From assembly GCA_002786065.1 (NCBI GenBank), contig NHNY01000005.1:248001-312000 (forward strand): 64,000 bases of DNA, read 5' to 3'. Positions 1-11,906 of the stretch are shown here, in pieces. The notes under the pieces were generated by a model that had not been told where the DNA came from, did not search any database, and saw only the letters and a program-made list of their open reading frames with translations. Both the position numbers and the translations under genes were made by a program. This DNA is from Microcyclospora pomicola (taxonomy: Eukaryota > Ascomycota > Dothideomycetes > Capnodiales). Numbering within the stretch: position 1 is the first letter of the stretch; each line of letters begins with the position of its first letter.

Positions 1-359
1 AGGTAGATGAAGGACGCGAGCGCGAACATGGCGAGGGTGAGGAAGAGGACGGAGTCTATGTGGGAGTCAAAATCAGCGCGATCCTCGAAGTGGGCATGTG
101 GTGCTTCGGGAAGTGGAAGGGGAGAACAGTGAAGTCGCCCAGAGCAAAACGAGCAGAGACGTAGGGGATCCGCGGACGTACTGAAGATGAAGATCTCCGT
201 CGGCGTGAGCATATACAGCGACATCGTCACCTCATACTGGTAGTTCTTCTTCTGCACCCATTTGACCAGGCCGCTGGGCTTGAAGAGCAGCAGGGCGACC
301 AGGGGAATGCTCGTGAGCGCCACAGCGTAGAATTGCGTCGTCGGATCTTGTAAGTCCAT
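1..359 (-). CDS. Small subunit of serine palmitoyltransferase-like protein, 3' end cut by window edge
   Basis: Likely small activating subunit of serine palmitoyltransferase, the ER enzyme that starts sphingolipid synthesis. The ATG is at 359. Exon 1 (182-359) encodes a hydrophobic helix followed by a YQYEVTMSLYMLTPTEIFIF segment. A 126-nt intron (56-181, GTACGT..ATAG) joins in phase to an exon reading NSVLFLTLAMFALASFIYL before the window ends. The YxYxVxxxLYMLxPxExxxFNS pattern plus a following membrane helix is the hallmark of the ssSPT/Tsc3-like family as I know it. The protein is incomplete here, about 79 residues visible, and the family is usually about 80-110 residues in fungi. The intron is not a multiple of three, so splicing is required. 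Identification rests on motif recall only. Confidence 0.72.
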   Translation of the reverse strand, partial: MDLQDPTTQFYAVALTSIPLVALLLFKPSGLVKWVQKKNYQYEVTMSLYMLTPTEIFIFSTSADPLRLCSFCSGRLHCSPLPLPEAPHAHFEDRADFDSHIDSVLFLTLAMFALASFIY

Positions 360-2600
360 TGCGTGAATTTGCGACTCGTCGGCGTGCTCGTATGGGTTTC
401 GTGTGTGTATGGGGTGTTAGGATGGCGAGGTGGAAAGATTATTGTGTCGTGGCTTAGCGCGCATCACAGGCAATCGCAATGATTTACAGGGATGAGGTTC
501 GGTGGCTCACGGAGTGGTGTCCGGCCAATGCCGCCGCCGCCGTTTTCGCGCGTCTCTAATCACCTGTACCTACAGGTAATTCTAAGGTAGGGTTTCGTCA
601 TTTCTCTGGGGAAGATCTACCCTCGCTTGTTGCAGACACACGAAGATATAGCCTGCATGTTTATGTCGTCCCTCTACTCCATCGTTGACCACCGTATCTG
701 GATTCATTGGATGCGATAGCGAATCGACACGCCGCCTTCATCGTCGAAGTTCTTGATCGTACCTCATCGTAAGCTGCTCTGGCGACGTGGTGAGAAGCAT
801 GTGACAGCGATGGAGTAGAGTTTTTAGCCTAAGCGCGGTCGGTCGGACTGCTTTCTGTCACATTGCCTACAGTGAGACCAACATCGCAGCACCATAACAA
901 AACCATCTCTAGGTCCACCTAGTGTCTGTAGCGATGATCACGTCTTAGGTATTTGGAAGCCTATTGCGCTGAAGACTTCGACACGCGACGCATATGCCGA
1001 CAATTGATCTAAGCAGGAGCTTGGGGAAGAAGATCTACAAGATTCCAGGACGGTGGCATGGACCGCCCTTCCAGGTTTCCTGATACGCCATTCCACAGCG
1101 ATGATCGTTGCGATGTGGAAGACGTTCTTGTCTCTCCGACCTTGTGGCACTGAATCAAACACCACGAAACGCGTTGACGTAAGTCCGACAAAGGGCCTGT
1201 CTTCACTGAAGACTTGAAAGCGAGATTGCAGGCGATGATGGAAGTGACATCTCGATTTCGAATGCATTCCAAAAATATCACACATGTGATCCCCTGTTGC
1301 GCAAGTGACGGACTCATAAGATGTTGTCACATTGCAGGGAAGCGTGTTTCAGGAGCCGCAAGTGTGGCCATGTTCGTAACGACTGTATAGTTCCAGAAGT
1401 GACATGTTCGGATATTGGACCGATCATCTGGGCATTCGATGGATTGACAAGGTATGTGCTTGGCTGATGTAGAGAGCGGAGTGGTCAAGAAACAGACTGC
1501 TTGGAATCGCTGTCTGAAGTCCTTAGCACAACAAGCCAACCACATATGTGCCTTACCGTGGCCGTAACGAAATACACATTACCGACTTGTGTCAGCTATA
1601 CTAATTCCTGACTCTACTGGGATCGGTGGCACCGTATCATGGTGAGATTGGACATGACGAACACACATCCTGTAGCTCAGTTGCACATAACGGGACGAGC
1701 GGATCCAGACCGGTCCAGTCCAGGACTTCGAGCGAGATCAGCGTTTTACCTCCAGTTGCAGACTCCATCGATCATGACAACAACGGACACGAACCTCGAT
1801 GAGCATCGATGATATATGCTCAGCATTTGTAGATCATACTCGAAGCAACAAGCTGCAGCTCCCCAATGGTCACACGCCAACGCACTCAAGAGCGGCGCGC
1901 GAATTCGACGAGACTGTCTGAGCCACAGGTCACTGGTGGTGAAATCTGAAACGTACCAACATCTCAAACGTCGGAATCCAGATGACTTAGGCGGCATTGC
2001 GACGTGTATATTATGAGAAGCGTAGCCTAGACTCCATTCGGAGATGAGCGTTTGGCATGTAAATCAGCAGTCAGCGAAGATGCAGAAGGGCAAGGAAGGC
2101 CTTGGCGAAGTGCTGCTCGAAGGTAGGAGACTGGGGGAGATTGGACAGGTCCGGATGCGCATTGGCAAGATACAGATGATTTACGGATCCGGGTGTCCAA
2201 GCGTGCCTCTACAAGCCGAGAGCAAACGAAAGGAATGCGAGGTCTGGCTTGTAGAGATGCAGTGTAACGACTAACAAGCACCAAAGCGGAGCTGAGGCTT
2301 GCGAGCGGCACGACGACCAATGCTGAGGTTCCACGCGGGACTGCGGTCGGAGCACTATTTCATCACGGCGAGTGAAGAGTATGGTCAGTCGAGCATCAGG
2401 GGAACAGTAGGATCAGAAATGTAGGCCGAGGGATGTGCTGGCCTTCGGGACCACGCTGTGTGGGTCTGCGTCGGATGGCATGGCGAGCACTTCTGGGGGA
2501 GATGATGTTGAGCACCGCCAGACGATGCCGAGTCTAGGACAGGAAGTATTTACAGTATTCAGGTAGGCATGTCCTGTAGGTGGTGGACGGCAAGGTAGGT
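360..2600. other. Intergenic stretch, no gene seen
   Basis: Divergent interval between the ssSPT-like gene and puf3. Only short overlapping open frames without family resemblance or splice logic are present. No tRNA or repeat was recognised. Confidence 0.6.
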
Positions 2601-3781
2601 AAGGTAGGGTCTACTGTACTGTAGTTCGCATGCCGAGCCGTTGGAGGGTTCATACTGTATAGCTGCGATGGCGCAAGCGGGCGTGGATAAACCTCGACGG
2701 CGCCCCGTGTCGGAAGCCAGCCGAGCGGTGCTAGGACACGAGGGACAAGTTGCCTGTGCCCCGTCCAACACTGCGTTTTCTTCCAGCGACCAGCTCCACT
2801 GCAGCACATCTGCCTGGTTCTCCTCTTGGCCGCTGATACTGCATGTCCTGCACCTATCCTGGCCCAACCCCCAGGCTGGATCGCTCTGGCACCCGCGTCT
2901 GACTCGTCGCCGCCGCCAGTCCCGGTGAGCTGTCCTCTCTCGGCTGCCTTGTCGTGCCAGCTCGCCCGCATATCACATCCTCACACGGCTTTCTCACCTT
3001 ACTTCTGCCTCACCCGGGCCTCACTTGGCCGTCCATCTCTCTCTTCTCCCCGTCCTTGACCCTGCCTGTTCCTTCTTGACTGCTCCCCTTCGCATTCCCT
3101 TCTTTGTACATATCTCGGTCCACCCCCGCCAGCCGCCAGCCGCCCGAAGCACTTCCCACCCTTCTCTGTCCGTTTCCTGCCCTTGCGTGCCTGGCCAAGG
3201 GAGATGGGAAGTCAAGGGGTGTGTGCGTGCGGATCGAGACAGACTGGCCCATCCTCTAGTACTGGTTTCAAGACGGCCAATCTCACCTGAGTCGGGCCTG
3301 TGTACATATCACAATACTAGCCTCCATCTCATCAAACAGCTTCAGCGCTCGACGAGGCCTGTTGGCCTTATGACATAGCAGTCTGCTCTGGCTTCTCCTG
3401 CTTTACGGACGCCCGACTTTTCCCTCGACTCGACTTCGATATATGCCCTCCTCTCGACTTCCTCAGTCCCCGTGAGTCTTCGTTTGCGCCCATTGTGCAA
3501 CATTCGGTGTACGTTATCTCCTCCACCTGTCACGCTTCGAAGTATTCTTACTTGTGAGGGGAACCTCTGCTACACAAAAAGTGCTGACCGGAAGTTGTCT
3601 TCAGCCTACATACGCAGACCCACCCAACATTCCTTCTCGCCCTTCCTTTCCACATTCCCTCAACATCTGTACAATCACCAACGCTTCTAGATTGCCGATA
3701 CTGCATGCTTCAATATCAACGTACACGAAAAGCAAGAGTGAAGAGGGTTGCGTTGGACTACACAGACAGACAGACATAATC
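2601..3781 (+). promoter_or_regulatory. Pyrimidine-rich promoter/5' leader of puf3
   Basis: The plus strand from about 2760 to 3720 is strongly enriched in C and T, with many CTCTCT/TCCCCTTC-type runs. This is typical of fungal promoters and long 5' leaders next to a start codon. The leader ends at an AATCATGG start context at 3779-3785. The puf3 frame stays open upstream to about 3554 but has no ATG there, so the leader is read as untranslated. Confidence 0.5.
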
Positions 3782-6719
3782 ATGGCGTTCACAGCTGCAA
3801 ACGTGAGTCAACAATCCTGCTCCAGCGAGGCACGGCTGACATCCACTTGCCAGGCCCAGTCCTTCACAGATCCGAGCCCCACTATCGACAACAAGTCCGG
3901 TGCTATAAATGCCCTGCCCCATTTCGGTCATGCTGGCTTGAGCAGGAACTGGGGGTCGATAGCCTCCAATACTGCCGGTAGCATCTGGGCCAGTGGAAGC
4001 CGGAATAACGGTCTGGAATCCCCCTCAGCAACCAGAGACAATTCCAGACCCCGCGAGGTCAGAGATCTTGCGCTGAATCGCAGTGAGGCGGAGAAGATCG
4101 AAGGTAAGACCGGATCTAGCTCGCTGATCGAACATTCTGTGCTGGACGAGAGGAGTTATCCTTTCCGTAATCAGCGAGACCAGGTCTCGTTGCGCTCGAT
4201 GTCCACTGCTCGCGAACCGGGTGCAACATTGTCGCAAACACACAACACCAGCAAGCTAGACTTTCAAGGCGAAGCCGGCGTTGGTGCCGCCGCTGGTCAG
4301 AACACCCTTTTCGGGCGGCAAGGAGCCAACCTCAACACCCAGCGGCGCGCACTTGTTGCCATGCCGCCTACCACAGGCGCTTACAAAGGCTACGTGAGCG
4401 AACGCCAGCCTACTGTCTATACCAAATTCGATCGACCGACCGGTCCCTCACAGACTTCGGCATCGATGCGTGATAGCTGGTCCGAGACCACGACGCATCT
4501 CTCCCCCACCGAGACCCGCGGACCATTCTCCAGCCAGTACGGCTCACGGGCTGTCAGTATGTCACGCGATCACAGCCAACCAGCCTCGAGCCGCTCGGCA
4601 GATCAATACTCCTTCAACAGCCCAGAGTATTCTCGTGCCACCAATCGGACTACACCAAACAGCTCCCGTGCGCCGTCGCTCTCATCGCAACGCAATAGTG
4701 TCTACTCGCAATATCCCGCCCATCTGCCAGACAACTTTGTTTCGGAGTTTGGGCAGATGAAAGTCAATGGCGAGCGGAGTAGACCATCAACCTCGTATAG
4801 GTCGACCTCCTCTCGCGAAGGGCTCCAAAGTCGAGGATCGGGCATCAACCCCAATGCGTCGGTATTCGGAGGCGCGGCGTTTTGTGGTAAGACGATGAGC
4901 AGCAACAGTCTTGGTGCGTCTGATGGTGGCGATCGAGCTGTGCAACACTCCCCTCGAGCGTTCTCCTCGGCATTCATCCCACAGACGTCCAACAGCCAAG
5001 CTCACAGCATCAAATACGTGCAATCGTCGGATGACTTTGATCATCGACACACATCCGATCGAGGGCTCGATACTACCACCTTCAGCGGGTCAGACATGCC
5101 GTACACCTTCGGCGGGTGGCAGGAGTCGCACCCGACACACAGCCCCTTCAACCGATCCAAACCCGTCTTTCAACATGCGCAAGGCTTTGTCGATCCACGT
5201 CATGTGCAACAAATGCTGGTCGCGCAGATGCGTAACGAGTACGCTGCAGCCTTGTACAATCCGTTCGTGATGCCGGGGACGGTCCCGCTAGGAGGTTCCT
5301 CTTACATGCCATTCCTGCCAAGTCCTATGGGTGCACCCGCAGCCGGTAGCATGACTCGTGCTGTGGCCGGAAGTGATGGTGTCGGGGTCCAGAGCGCTTT
5401 GCTGTACGAGTTCAAGTCTCAGACGAAGAATCAGCGATGGGAGCTGAAAGACATACACGACCACATCGCAGAGTTTGCAGGGGATCAACACGGTTCACGC
5501 TTCATCCAAACGAAGCTGGAGACTGCAAATTCGGATGAAAAGGATCGCGTCTTTCGCGAGATTGAACCAAACGCTATTCAGCTCATGACTGACGTCTTCG
5601 GCAACTATGTGATCCAGAAGTTCTTCGAGAATGGCGATCAGACGCACAAGAAAACGCTGGCCAACAAGATGCATGGTCAAGTGCTGAACTTGAGCTTGCA
5701 GATGTATGGCTGTCGTGTGGTTCAGAAGGCGCTCGACCATGTGCTTGTAGACCAGCAAGCCTCCTTGATCACGGAGCTGGAAGGGAATGTCATAAAATGC
5801 GTCCGTGACCAGAACGGCAATCATGTCATTCAAAAGGCCATTGAGAGATGCCCGCCCCACACAATTTCCTTCATCATTGCTGCCTTCAAGAACCAGGCAC
5901 AGTCGTTGAGCATTCATCCGTATGGCTGTCGGGTGATGCAACGCTGCCTGGAGTTCTGTGAACCCCAGTCCAAGGCTATTATTCTGCACGAACTTGTCGA
6001 CGGCATACAGAACATGATTTCGGATCAGTTTGGTAATTACGTTGTACAGCATATCGTCACCAAGGATGACGCTGCGGCGCGGCAGCGAGTCCTGGATGTT
6101 GTGATGAAGGGTCTCGAAATCTACAGCAAACACAAATTCGCGAGCAATGTCGTTGAAAAGTGTATTGAAGGGGCTGATGATAGCTGGAGACGTGAGATCC
6201 TGCATGCTTTGACAAGCGAAAGTAATCAGAGAACGGAGGGTGAAAGTGTTCTCGTTGGGATGCTCAGGGACGGCTACGGGAACTATGTCATCCGTAAGCG
6301 TCCTTTACTGTTGCCCCATCCTGCTCAATTCTAACGACCGTCCAGAGAAACTGCTCGATACTCTTTGCACGGAAGACTACTTAGTCTTTGTGGACGCCCT
6401 CCATCCGGCCATGACTATAGCGAGGCGCACACAGGGCGGCAAGCAGCTACTCTCCATCGAGAAGAAGATGCACCGACATCAGCAGCCTTTCACTAATCAC
6501 GGCTCCAACGGCAGTAGTCATGTTGGAATGGGCGCTTATCAGATGTCGCCACCGATTGCAGCATATCCCGGTCATGGAGTACCTACTTCTGCCGTGACTG
6601 GACCGCCTTCTCTTGCCTCCGATAACAAAAGCTTCAACCACGGCACTGCTCCGAATGGTGATGGTGTTCTTGCTGCATACCCTATTTCGCTCAGCAAGAA
6701 CGGCAGTGAGCAGATATGA
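3782..6719 (+). CDS. puf3: Pumilio-family RNA-binding protein, Puf3 type
   Basis: Cytoplasmic RNA-binding protein expected to bind UGUA-containing 3' UTRs; yeast Puf3 controls mRNAs for mitochondrial proteins. Three exons: 3782-3802, 3854-6293 and 6346-6719. Intron 1 is 51 nt with a GCTGAC branch site; intron 2 is 52 nt. Together they give 944 residues. The first 520 residues are Ser/Thr/Gln-rich and look disordered. The PUF repeat array runs from about residue 525 to 870, with repeat cores such as GSRFIQ, GNYVIQKF, GCRVVQKAL, GNHVIQKAI, GCRVMQRCLE, GNYVVQHI, ASNVVEKCIE and GNYVIQKLL. The last repeat is completed only by splicing intron 2 (CATCC + AGAAA). The order and wording of the repeats match Puf3 better than Puf4/Mpt5 (recalled family knowledge). 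A low-complexity tail follows. Confidence 0.93.
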
Positions 6720-7821
6720 GCCTGCAATCGTGCTTGACAATCTCTAGATAGGACGGACCTAATCATGGCATCAGTGACGGAGACTGTTCGATCTTGCTCG
6801 AGACTATAACATGTTCAGGACCTGGTCTGGCAAACGTGTCGAACTCGGCCTACCACGGATCTGAGAGATGAGGCGCAAGATGGCATACCAACTCTTGGGA
6901 AAAGCAGCATCTTTGACTTGATGACAGACGGAAAAGGTGCTCAGCGCAAAGATATGTACTGGCACGGCCTTTCATTCTGTTGACGCATCATGATGGAGGA
7001 GCCTCCCAGGACGCTTCGAGCAGAATAAAACACACTGTCGGATGGGCTACCTCTGCGGCTCCGCATCGTGCTGCGCTCGCCAAGTGGAACCTGAGCGCTT
7101 CTGCTTCAGTTGAGTCCGCTGTCTGTTGGATGGGATGTTGTTCGTTTATTCTTTGCACGCTTTTCCACGACATTACCACGAATCATGACTTAAGCGATAA
7201 CATATAATATGCAGGCAGGTGGGTAGATGGACAGGGAGGATTTTCGGTGCGATGGATAACTGTATTATGAGTGTGTCACGTTTTGACTTGATCGCTACGA
7301 CCATGAAAAGAAATGGGTGGGAATTAATGGAGATTTGGTACCGGCATGGCGCGTTACACATGGAAAGATAGACAGACTCTCATACTTGAAATACCATGAA
7401 TACAAACCGTCTGAGTTGACGATGAAGATGAATTGATTTTCGGGCTGTTGTTGATGGTCGGGTTTGACAGTGTCAAGTACTGTGTATTGTCAACCGATCA
7501 GAATGGACCAGAATGGACCAGAATGATCGAGATGTCGGCATTTGTAATGTGTGACCGTCCACTACGAGATGCTGTGCGTACAAGAAGGAATCCCTGGACA
7601 GTGGTGGCCGGCCAGTGCGCATCTCCACGACATCTGAGATATCGAGCTGAGATTGTGCCGACCACGTTTTCTGCACCTCCGCTAGCGTCGGAAACGCACC
7701 ACCAATGACACAAGCCCCCGCGCACGCGTTGACGGCGCGTCTCCCTCGCACTCCATTAAAGTGGAAGCACTTCCAGGATGCCACGACTGCATTCCACACA
7801 TGCTCGCCCACAACCACGGCT
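6720..7821. other. Intergenic: puf3 3' flank and rnh201 upstream region
   Basis: No gene seen. It contains a short tandem of a 10-bp unit (GAATGGACCA) at 7501-7525. The rnh201 frame is open upstream to an ATG at 7705, which could add 39 residues. Confidence 0.55.
7501..7525. repeat. Short tandem repeat, 10-bp unit, 2.5 copies
   Basis: GAATGGACCA occurs twice perfectly, followed by GAATG. It lies about 300 bp upstream of the ribonuclease H2A start. Probably a neutral microsatellite. Confidence 0.8.
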
Positions 7822-8832
7822 ATGGACGACACTGCAGAAGACCAACTCGACTCACAGGTGATTGCGAACGAAACCCCGACCGACAATGTCTTCATCCCGC
7901 CGTCCATCGACGTCCCACGGGTCCTCGCGGGCGAAAGCTACACCTACCACTCGCCCATCCCGCAGGCCGTCGCCGACGACATGAGCACGCCGTGTGTGCT
8001 GGGCGTCGACGAAGCCGGCCGCGGGCCCGTCCTCGGCCCCATGGTCTACGCCCTCTACTACCTCCCGCTGCCGCTGCACCGCACCCTGCTGGCCGACACG
8101 CACCACTTCGACGACTCGAAGCTGCTGACGCCCGCCTTCCGCTCCACGCTCATGGCGCGCATCAGCACGCCTGGCTCCGACCTCGCCGCGCACGGCGGCT
8201 GGGCCACGCGCCTCATGTCCGCGCGCGACATCTCCAGCGCCCAGCTGCGGCCGCATGCGCCCTACAACCTGAACGCGCAGGCCATGGACGCGACCATCGC
8301 GCTGATCCAGACGGTGCTGGACTCGGGGGTCAATGTCCGCGAGGTCTACATCGACACCATCGGCCCGCCCGCGACGTACCAGCGGCGCCTGGAGCGCATC
8401 TTCCCCGCGCAGGCCATCACCGTCGCCAAGAAGGCCGACAGCCTGTATCCCAGCGTGTCGGCGGCGTCGGTGTGCGCCAAGGTCACGCGCGACGCGGCGC
8501 TCGAGGTGCTGTGGCGGGGGCGCGGCACGGGCGCGGAGCGCATGGAGTGGGGCTCCGGGTATCCGTCCGACGGGCGGTGTACGGGCTGGCTGAAGGGGAA
8601 CATGCACCCGGTGTTCGGCTGGGGCAACGAGTGTCGGTATAGCTGGGGCACGGCGAAGGCGATGCTGGAGGAGAAGGGCGCGCCGTGCACCGCGCGGTGG
8701 CCCGAGGCCGCCCGCGACGATGAGGGTGATAATATGAAACTGACGGGATTCTTGATGGGAGGCGCGGCCGAGGAGCAGGGGGATGAGCTCGGCTCGTGGT
8801 TTGGACGGCGGGTGACGACGGAAATCTTCTAG
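7822..8832 (+). CDS. rnh201: Ribonuclease H2 catalytic subunit A
   Basis: Nuclear type 2 RNase H catalytic subunit, which removes RNA-DNA hybrids and single ribonucleotides from DNA. Single exon, 336 residues from the chosen ATG at 7822, close to the usual fungal length; an upstream in-frame ATG at 7705 would give 375. Catalytic acidic residues are visible: Asp63 and Glu64 in GVDEAGRGPVLGPMVY, Asp178 in VYIDTIG and Asp206 in KKADSLYPSVSAASVCAKVT. The tyrosine of the SLYPSVSAAS stretch, which recognises the RNA-DNA junction in this family, is present. Codon use is markedly GC-rich at third positions, so long antisense and shifted frames stay open over it; these are shadows. Confidence 0.95.
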   Translation: MDDTAEDQLDSQVIANETPTDNVFIPPSIDVPRVLAGESYTYHSPIPQAVADDMSTPCVLGVDEAGRGPVLGPMVYALYYLPLPLHRTLLADTHHFDDSKLLTPAFRSTLMARISTPGSDLAAHGGWATRLMSARDISSAQLRPHAPYNLNAQAMDATIALIQTVLDSGVNVREVYIDTIGPPATYQRRLERIFPAQAITVAKKADSLYPSVSAASVCAKVTRDAALEVLWRGRGTGAERMEWGSGYPSDGRCTGWLKGNMHPVFGWGNECRYSWGTAKAMLEEKGAPCTARWPEAARDDEGDNMKLTGFLMGGAAEEQGDELGSWFGRRVTTEIF

Positions 8833-9220
8833 CTGGAGTGGGGCTATGAAGTGTGATGACAACGACATGAATGAACAAAATGCAAAATACGTCTGTGGGC
8901 AGTTTGAACATGCAATATGTAGTAAAAATGCGTTTGGAAAAAGGGGGCCCAGATGGCCCCGAACTCTGGCCCACCGGGGATGCTCTTTTCTCCAGATCTC
9001 GATGCGTATGTTGGGGTATAAAGCTGTTTCCGAACTCGAAACTTCGACGATGACTGATGTATGCTGCCAACTCCGTCAAATATATGCAAGATGGTTCGAT
9101 ATATGTCCTGCTGTGAGACAAATCTCGTTCCGCGGTGTCGTGCTGCGCTTCGAGCTGCAGGCTAGCAGTCATGGTCGCTGACACTCCACAACCCCGTACG
9201 CGCCATCTCCTTTCCTTCAT
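8833..9220. other. Convergent intergenic spacer
   Basis: Shared 3' flank of rnh201 (plus) and the Hook-like gene (minus). Nothing else seen. Confidence 0.6.
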
Positions 9221-11083
9221 TCACCGGCCCATGGGACTCCCTGCCCCAGGACCTACGAGCGCTCTCTGTTTCGCGATCCAGCTCTTCGGCTCCTGCCGCC
9301 GCCGACCAAGCGAGACGCCATTGTTCTGCAGCCGACTGGCCAGATCGTACCACGCCGAGGCCATGAGATGGTTCTCGCGCTGCAGCGAGGTCATGTCTGG
9401 AGGGAGTGGCGACGCCGCTTTCGATGGCGCCGCTTCGAGTTGTTTCCGCAACTCGACGATCAGCGCCTCGTTCTCCTCGAGCTGACGCTGGGCTTTCTTA
9501 TGCGCCGCGCTATCGACGTCGAGGGCCCGGCGCTGGTCTTCCATCGTCGCGTTACGCTCTGCGGCTTGCTTGAGGCGGGCGTCCGCGGCCTCCAGTTGCT
9601 GCTGGACGAGCGCGAGCTTGTCGACCAGGTGCTTGTTCTCGTCGTTGCGGACCACTTTGGGCTTGGGCGGGTCCGGCTGGCCGGCCCTCTTGTCCTGCGC
9701 GGCGGGAGGTTCGTCGACTTCATCCTCCAGATCTGCCTCGCCCAGCTTGGCGCGTAGCTCCTCGATGGCTTCGTGATCACGATCGTGCCGGTCTCGAGCG
9801 TCCTGCAGTTTCTGCGCAAGAAGTCGTGAATCATACTCTGCGGCTTTCCGCGTGGTCGTCAACTCACTGATTTGGTATTCCTGGTTCCGAATGAGACCTT
9901 TCTTCTCGATAATCTCCTTCTCCAGACCAGATTGCAATTGCTTGAGTCGATCCAAATCTTCTAACCGTTCGTTGGCTTGCTTGAGTTCATCTCGCAATGA
10001 AGCGTTGACTTTCTCGTTATCCTGAAGCGTTTGTATCTTCTTCTTGAGATTCTCATTGGCTTTGATCTTCTGCTGAAGATCCTCGTTCTCGGCTCGGAGC
10101 AATTGAAGGTCGTCCCGCAGTTTCAGCCCAGCATCATTCTCCGCTCTATGTCGTTCGAGCTGTTTCTCGTAATTCTCGATGCGATCCCGAGACGACTGCA
10201 GCTGGCCCTCGAGCTCATCAATATATGCACGATCGTTATCGCTCTGCCGTTGCAGCTTCTTATAGCTATCATCAACCACAGGCTTTCGTCCCTTTGTGTC
10301 AATCTCCGCTCGATACGCATCGAGCGCTTCCTGCAGCTTCTCCTTGTCCTGCCGCAGCTCTCGCAACTGCATCTGAGCAGTCTCCTGACTAGCCTGCAAC
10401 TTGTCGATGGTTGCATGGGCTTGTAGCAGCTCCTCCTCTCTTTCCAGCAATGGGTCACTATAATGATCCGACGCCTCTTTCCTCCCATTCGTTGTAGCGC
10501 GCACCGGTGTCTCATGCTCTACCTCCTGCTCAGACTGATACGCAGATTCGTCCCTGCTCACCGGCTCCGACTCGAGACTATACTCCACCACCTCCTCCAT
10601 TCGCCGCATCTCTGACGCGATCGCCATCGCCGAGTCCCTTCCTAATCCCATCAGCCTCTGTCCCATCCGCTGGTTACATTCCGGCGACGCCATGGCCGCC
10701 CGTATGATCAACATGATGAGCTTCTCCAGGTCTGGCACCGACGCATCCGCCGCAATCGCTTGGGTGTCCGGGACATAAGCCGACCCGACGTCGTCCTGAC
10801 CACTACAGACATCGCGGTAGTACGTCGCCAGCTGCTTCGCGACATGTTTGAGGTTCTGCCACTTGCGGGTCCAGTCCGCCTCGGCCGCGACATCGGGCTC
10901 TGGCAGGCTGCCGTCGAAGTACTGCGCGTCCACATCGTGGAGGATATGCCAGAGGACCCGGCCGTCGCTGAGATCGTGCCAGTCACTGTGTGGCAGCGGC
11001 GCCGGATCAAACGAGGCTATCCACTGCAACAGGCTGGAGCCGAGCATGTCCGCTGGCGGGGCGGCTGGGAGCGGCGGATCCAT
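9221..11083 (-). CDS. hookA: Hook-family dynein adaptor (HookA-like)
   Basis: Coiled-coil adaptor that, in filamentous fungi, links early endosomes to cytoplasmic dynein as part of the FTS-Hook-FHIP complex. Single exon, 620 residues, ATG at 11083. The N-terminal Hook domain (about residues 13-165) begins with SLLQWIASF and has the LSDGRVLWHILHDVDAQYF segment, typical of this calponin-homology-like fold. From about residue 185 to 585 the chain is rich in E, Q, K, L and R with heptad-like spacing, consistent with long coiled coils. The tail ends SPMGR. Somewhat shorter than animal Hooks (about 720). It is convergent with rnh201 and no intron is needed. Confidence 0.88.
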   Translation of the reverse strand: MDPPLPAAPPADMLGSSLLQWIASFDPAPLPHSDWHDLSDGRVLWHILHDVDAQYFDGSLPEPDVAAEADWTRKWQNLKHVAKQLATYYRDVCSGQDDVGSAYVPDTQAIAADASVPDLEKLIMLIIRAAMASPECNQRMGQRLMGLGRDSAMAIASEMRRMEEVVEYSLESEPVSRDESAYQSEQEVEHETPVRATTNGRKEASDHYSDPLLEREEELLQAHATIDKLQASQETAQMQLRELRQDKEKLQEALDAYRAEIDTKGRKPVVDDSYKKLQRQSDNDRAYIDELEGQLQSSRDRIENYEKQLERHRAENDAGLKLRDDLQLLRAENEDLQQKIKANENLKKKIQTLQDNEKVNASLRDELKQANERLEDLDRLKQLQSGLEKEIIEKKGLIRNQEYQISELTTTRKAAEYDSRLLAQKLQDARDRHDRDHEAIEELRAKLGEADLEDEVDEPPAAQDKRAGQPDPPKPKVVRNDENKHLVDKLALVQQQLEAADARLKQAAERNATMEDQRRALDVDSAAHKKAQRQLEENEALIVELRKQLEAAPSKAASPLPPDMTSLQRENHLMASAWYDLASRLQNNGVSLGRRRQEPKSWIAKQRALVGPGAGSPMGR

Positions 11084-11906
11084 TGTGCTGTGCGGTGCGA
11101 AGAAGGGGGCGGGCGTGGTATAGACCGCTCATGCATAGTGAGGTGGCCGAAGAATAACAGACGCCGAGAGGATTAAAGGAAGAGGACACTGGGGACCCTT
11201 CTTCCGAGACGTCGATATATCTGGACTCGAGCTACGCAGGGTGAACCTTAGGGGACGTGACTATTGGAGGGGTCTGTGCGTGACTTCGGCTTCTGTCGCG
11301 ATCGGAGATGCCTCTGTCTCTCTCACCGTCAGAAAGTGCTGCATTTCCTGGATGAATGAAAGGTAGGCTAGATCGATTCGAAACAATGTAGAGCCTTCTT
11401 TACCGATGTTCCCATATGATCCGGCTGCTGGGTTTTGGGATCTTTGGAGACACAAGAGCATGGACTCGAACCACTGTGCCGGAAACAGATCAACTTAGTC
11501 TTGACATCAGATCATCACAATCAACGTTGTGGAACATTTCAGAGATATGGTGTCTGAAGTGATTGGGAATTCGCGGTGCGTGGCAAGGTTGCAGGTACGA
11601 CTCAATGCGTGCAAGAAGGGTACTTCTCCAAATCTACCTATCTCCCTGACGTTTCGAGATATCGGTCGCAAGAAACAGGGTATGCTCATATCAGTGCTAC
11701 ATCGTTAAGATCGTTCTTTTAATGGTACAATATCCCTCATACCCTCTCCTCCATACCGATGCTTGATTGTCCCGTACCAGGTGGACAAATGCCATTCATT
11801 ATTCTAGACCCGGGAAAAGGATGTGATGCATGCAACAAGGAACAAAGCTAATGAACATAGACGGTGAAGTTGTCATGACCACGTATCTAGTGCTGATCAC
11901 GTTTTT
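11084..11906. other. Intergenic stretch, no gene seen
   Basis: Holds the upstream region of the Hook-like gene and the 3' flank of the Myb-like gene. A tRNA T-arm look-alike near 11459-11476 was rejected. No repeats of note. Confidence 0.55.

Noticed and set aside
5495-6205. 236-codon antisense frame over the PUF repeats
   Set aside because: Shadow of the conserved repeat codons in puf3.
7852-8868. 338-codon antisense open frame over rnh201
   Set aside because: It is a mirror of GC-rich codon use in the clear RNase H2A gene and is rich in R, A, G and H without any domain.
11459-11476. tRNA T-arm look-alike on the minus strand (TGGTTCGAGTCCA)
   Set aside because: The T-arm pairs fairly well, but no matching acceptor stem, D-arm or A-box is found at the right distance.
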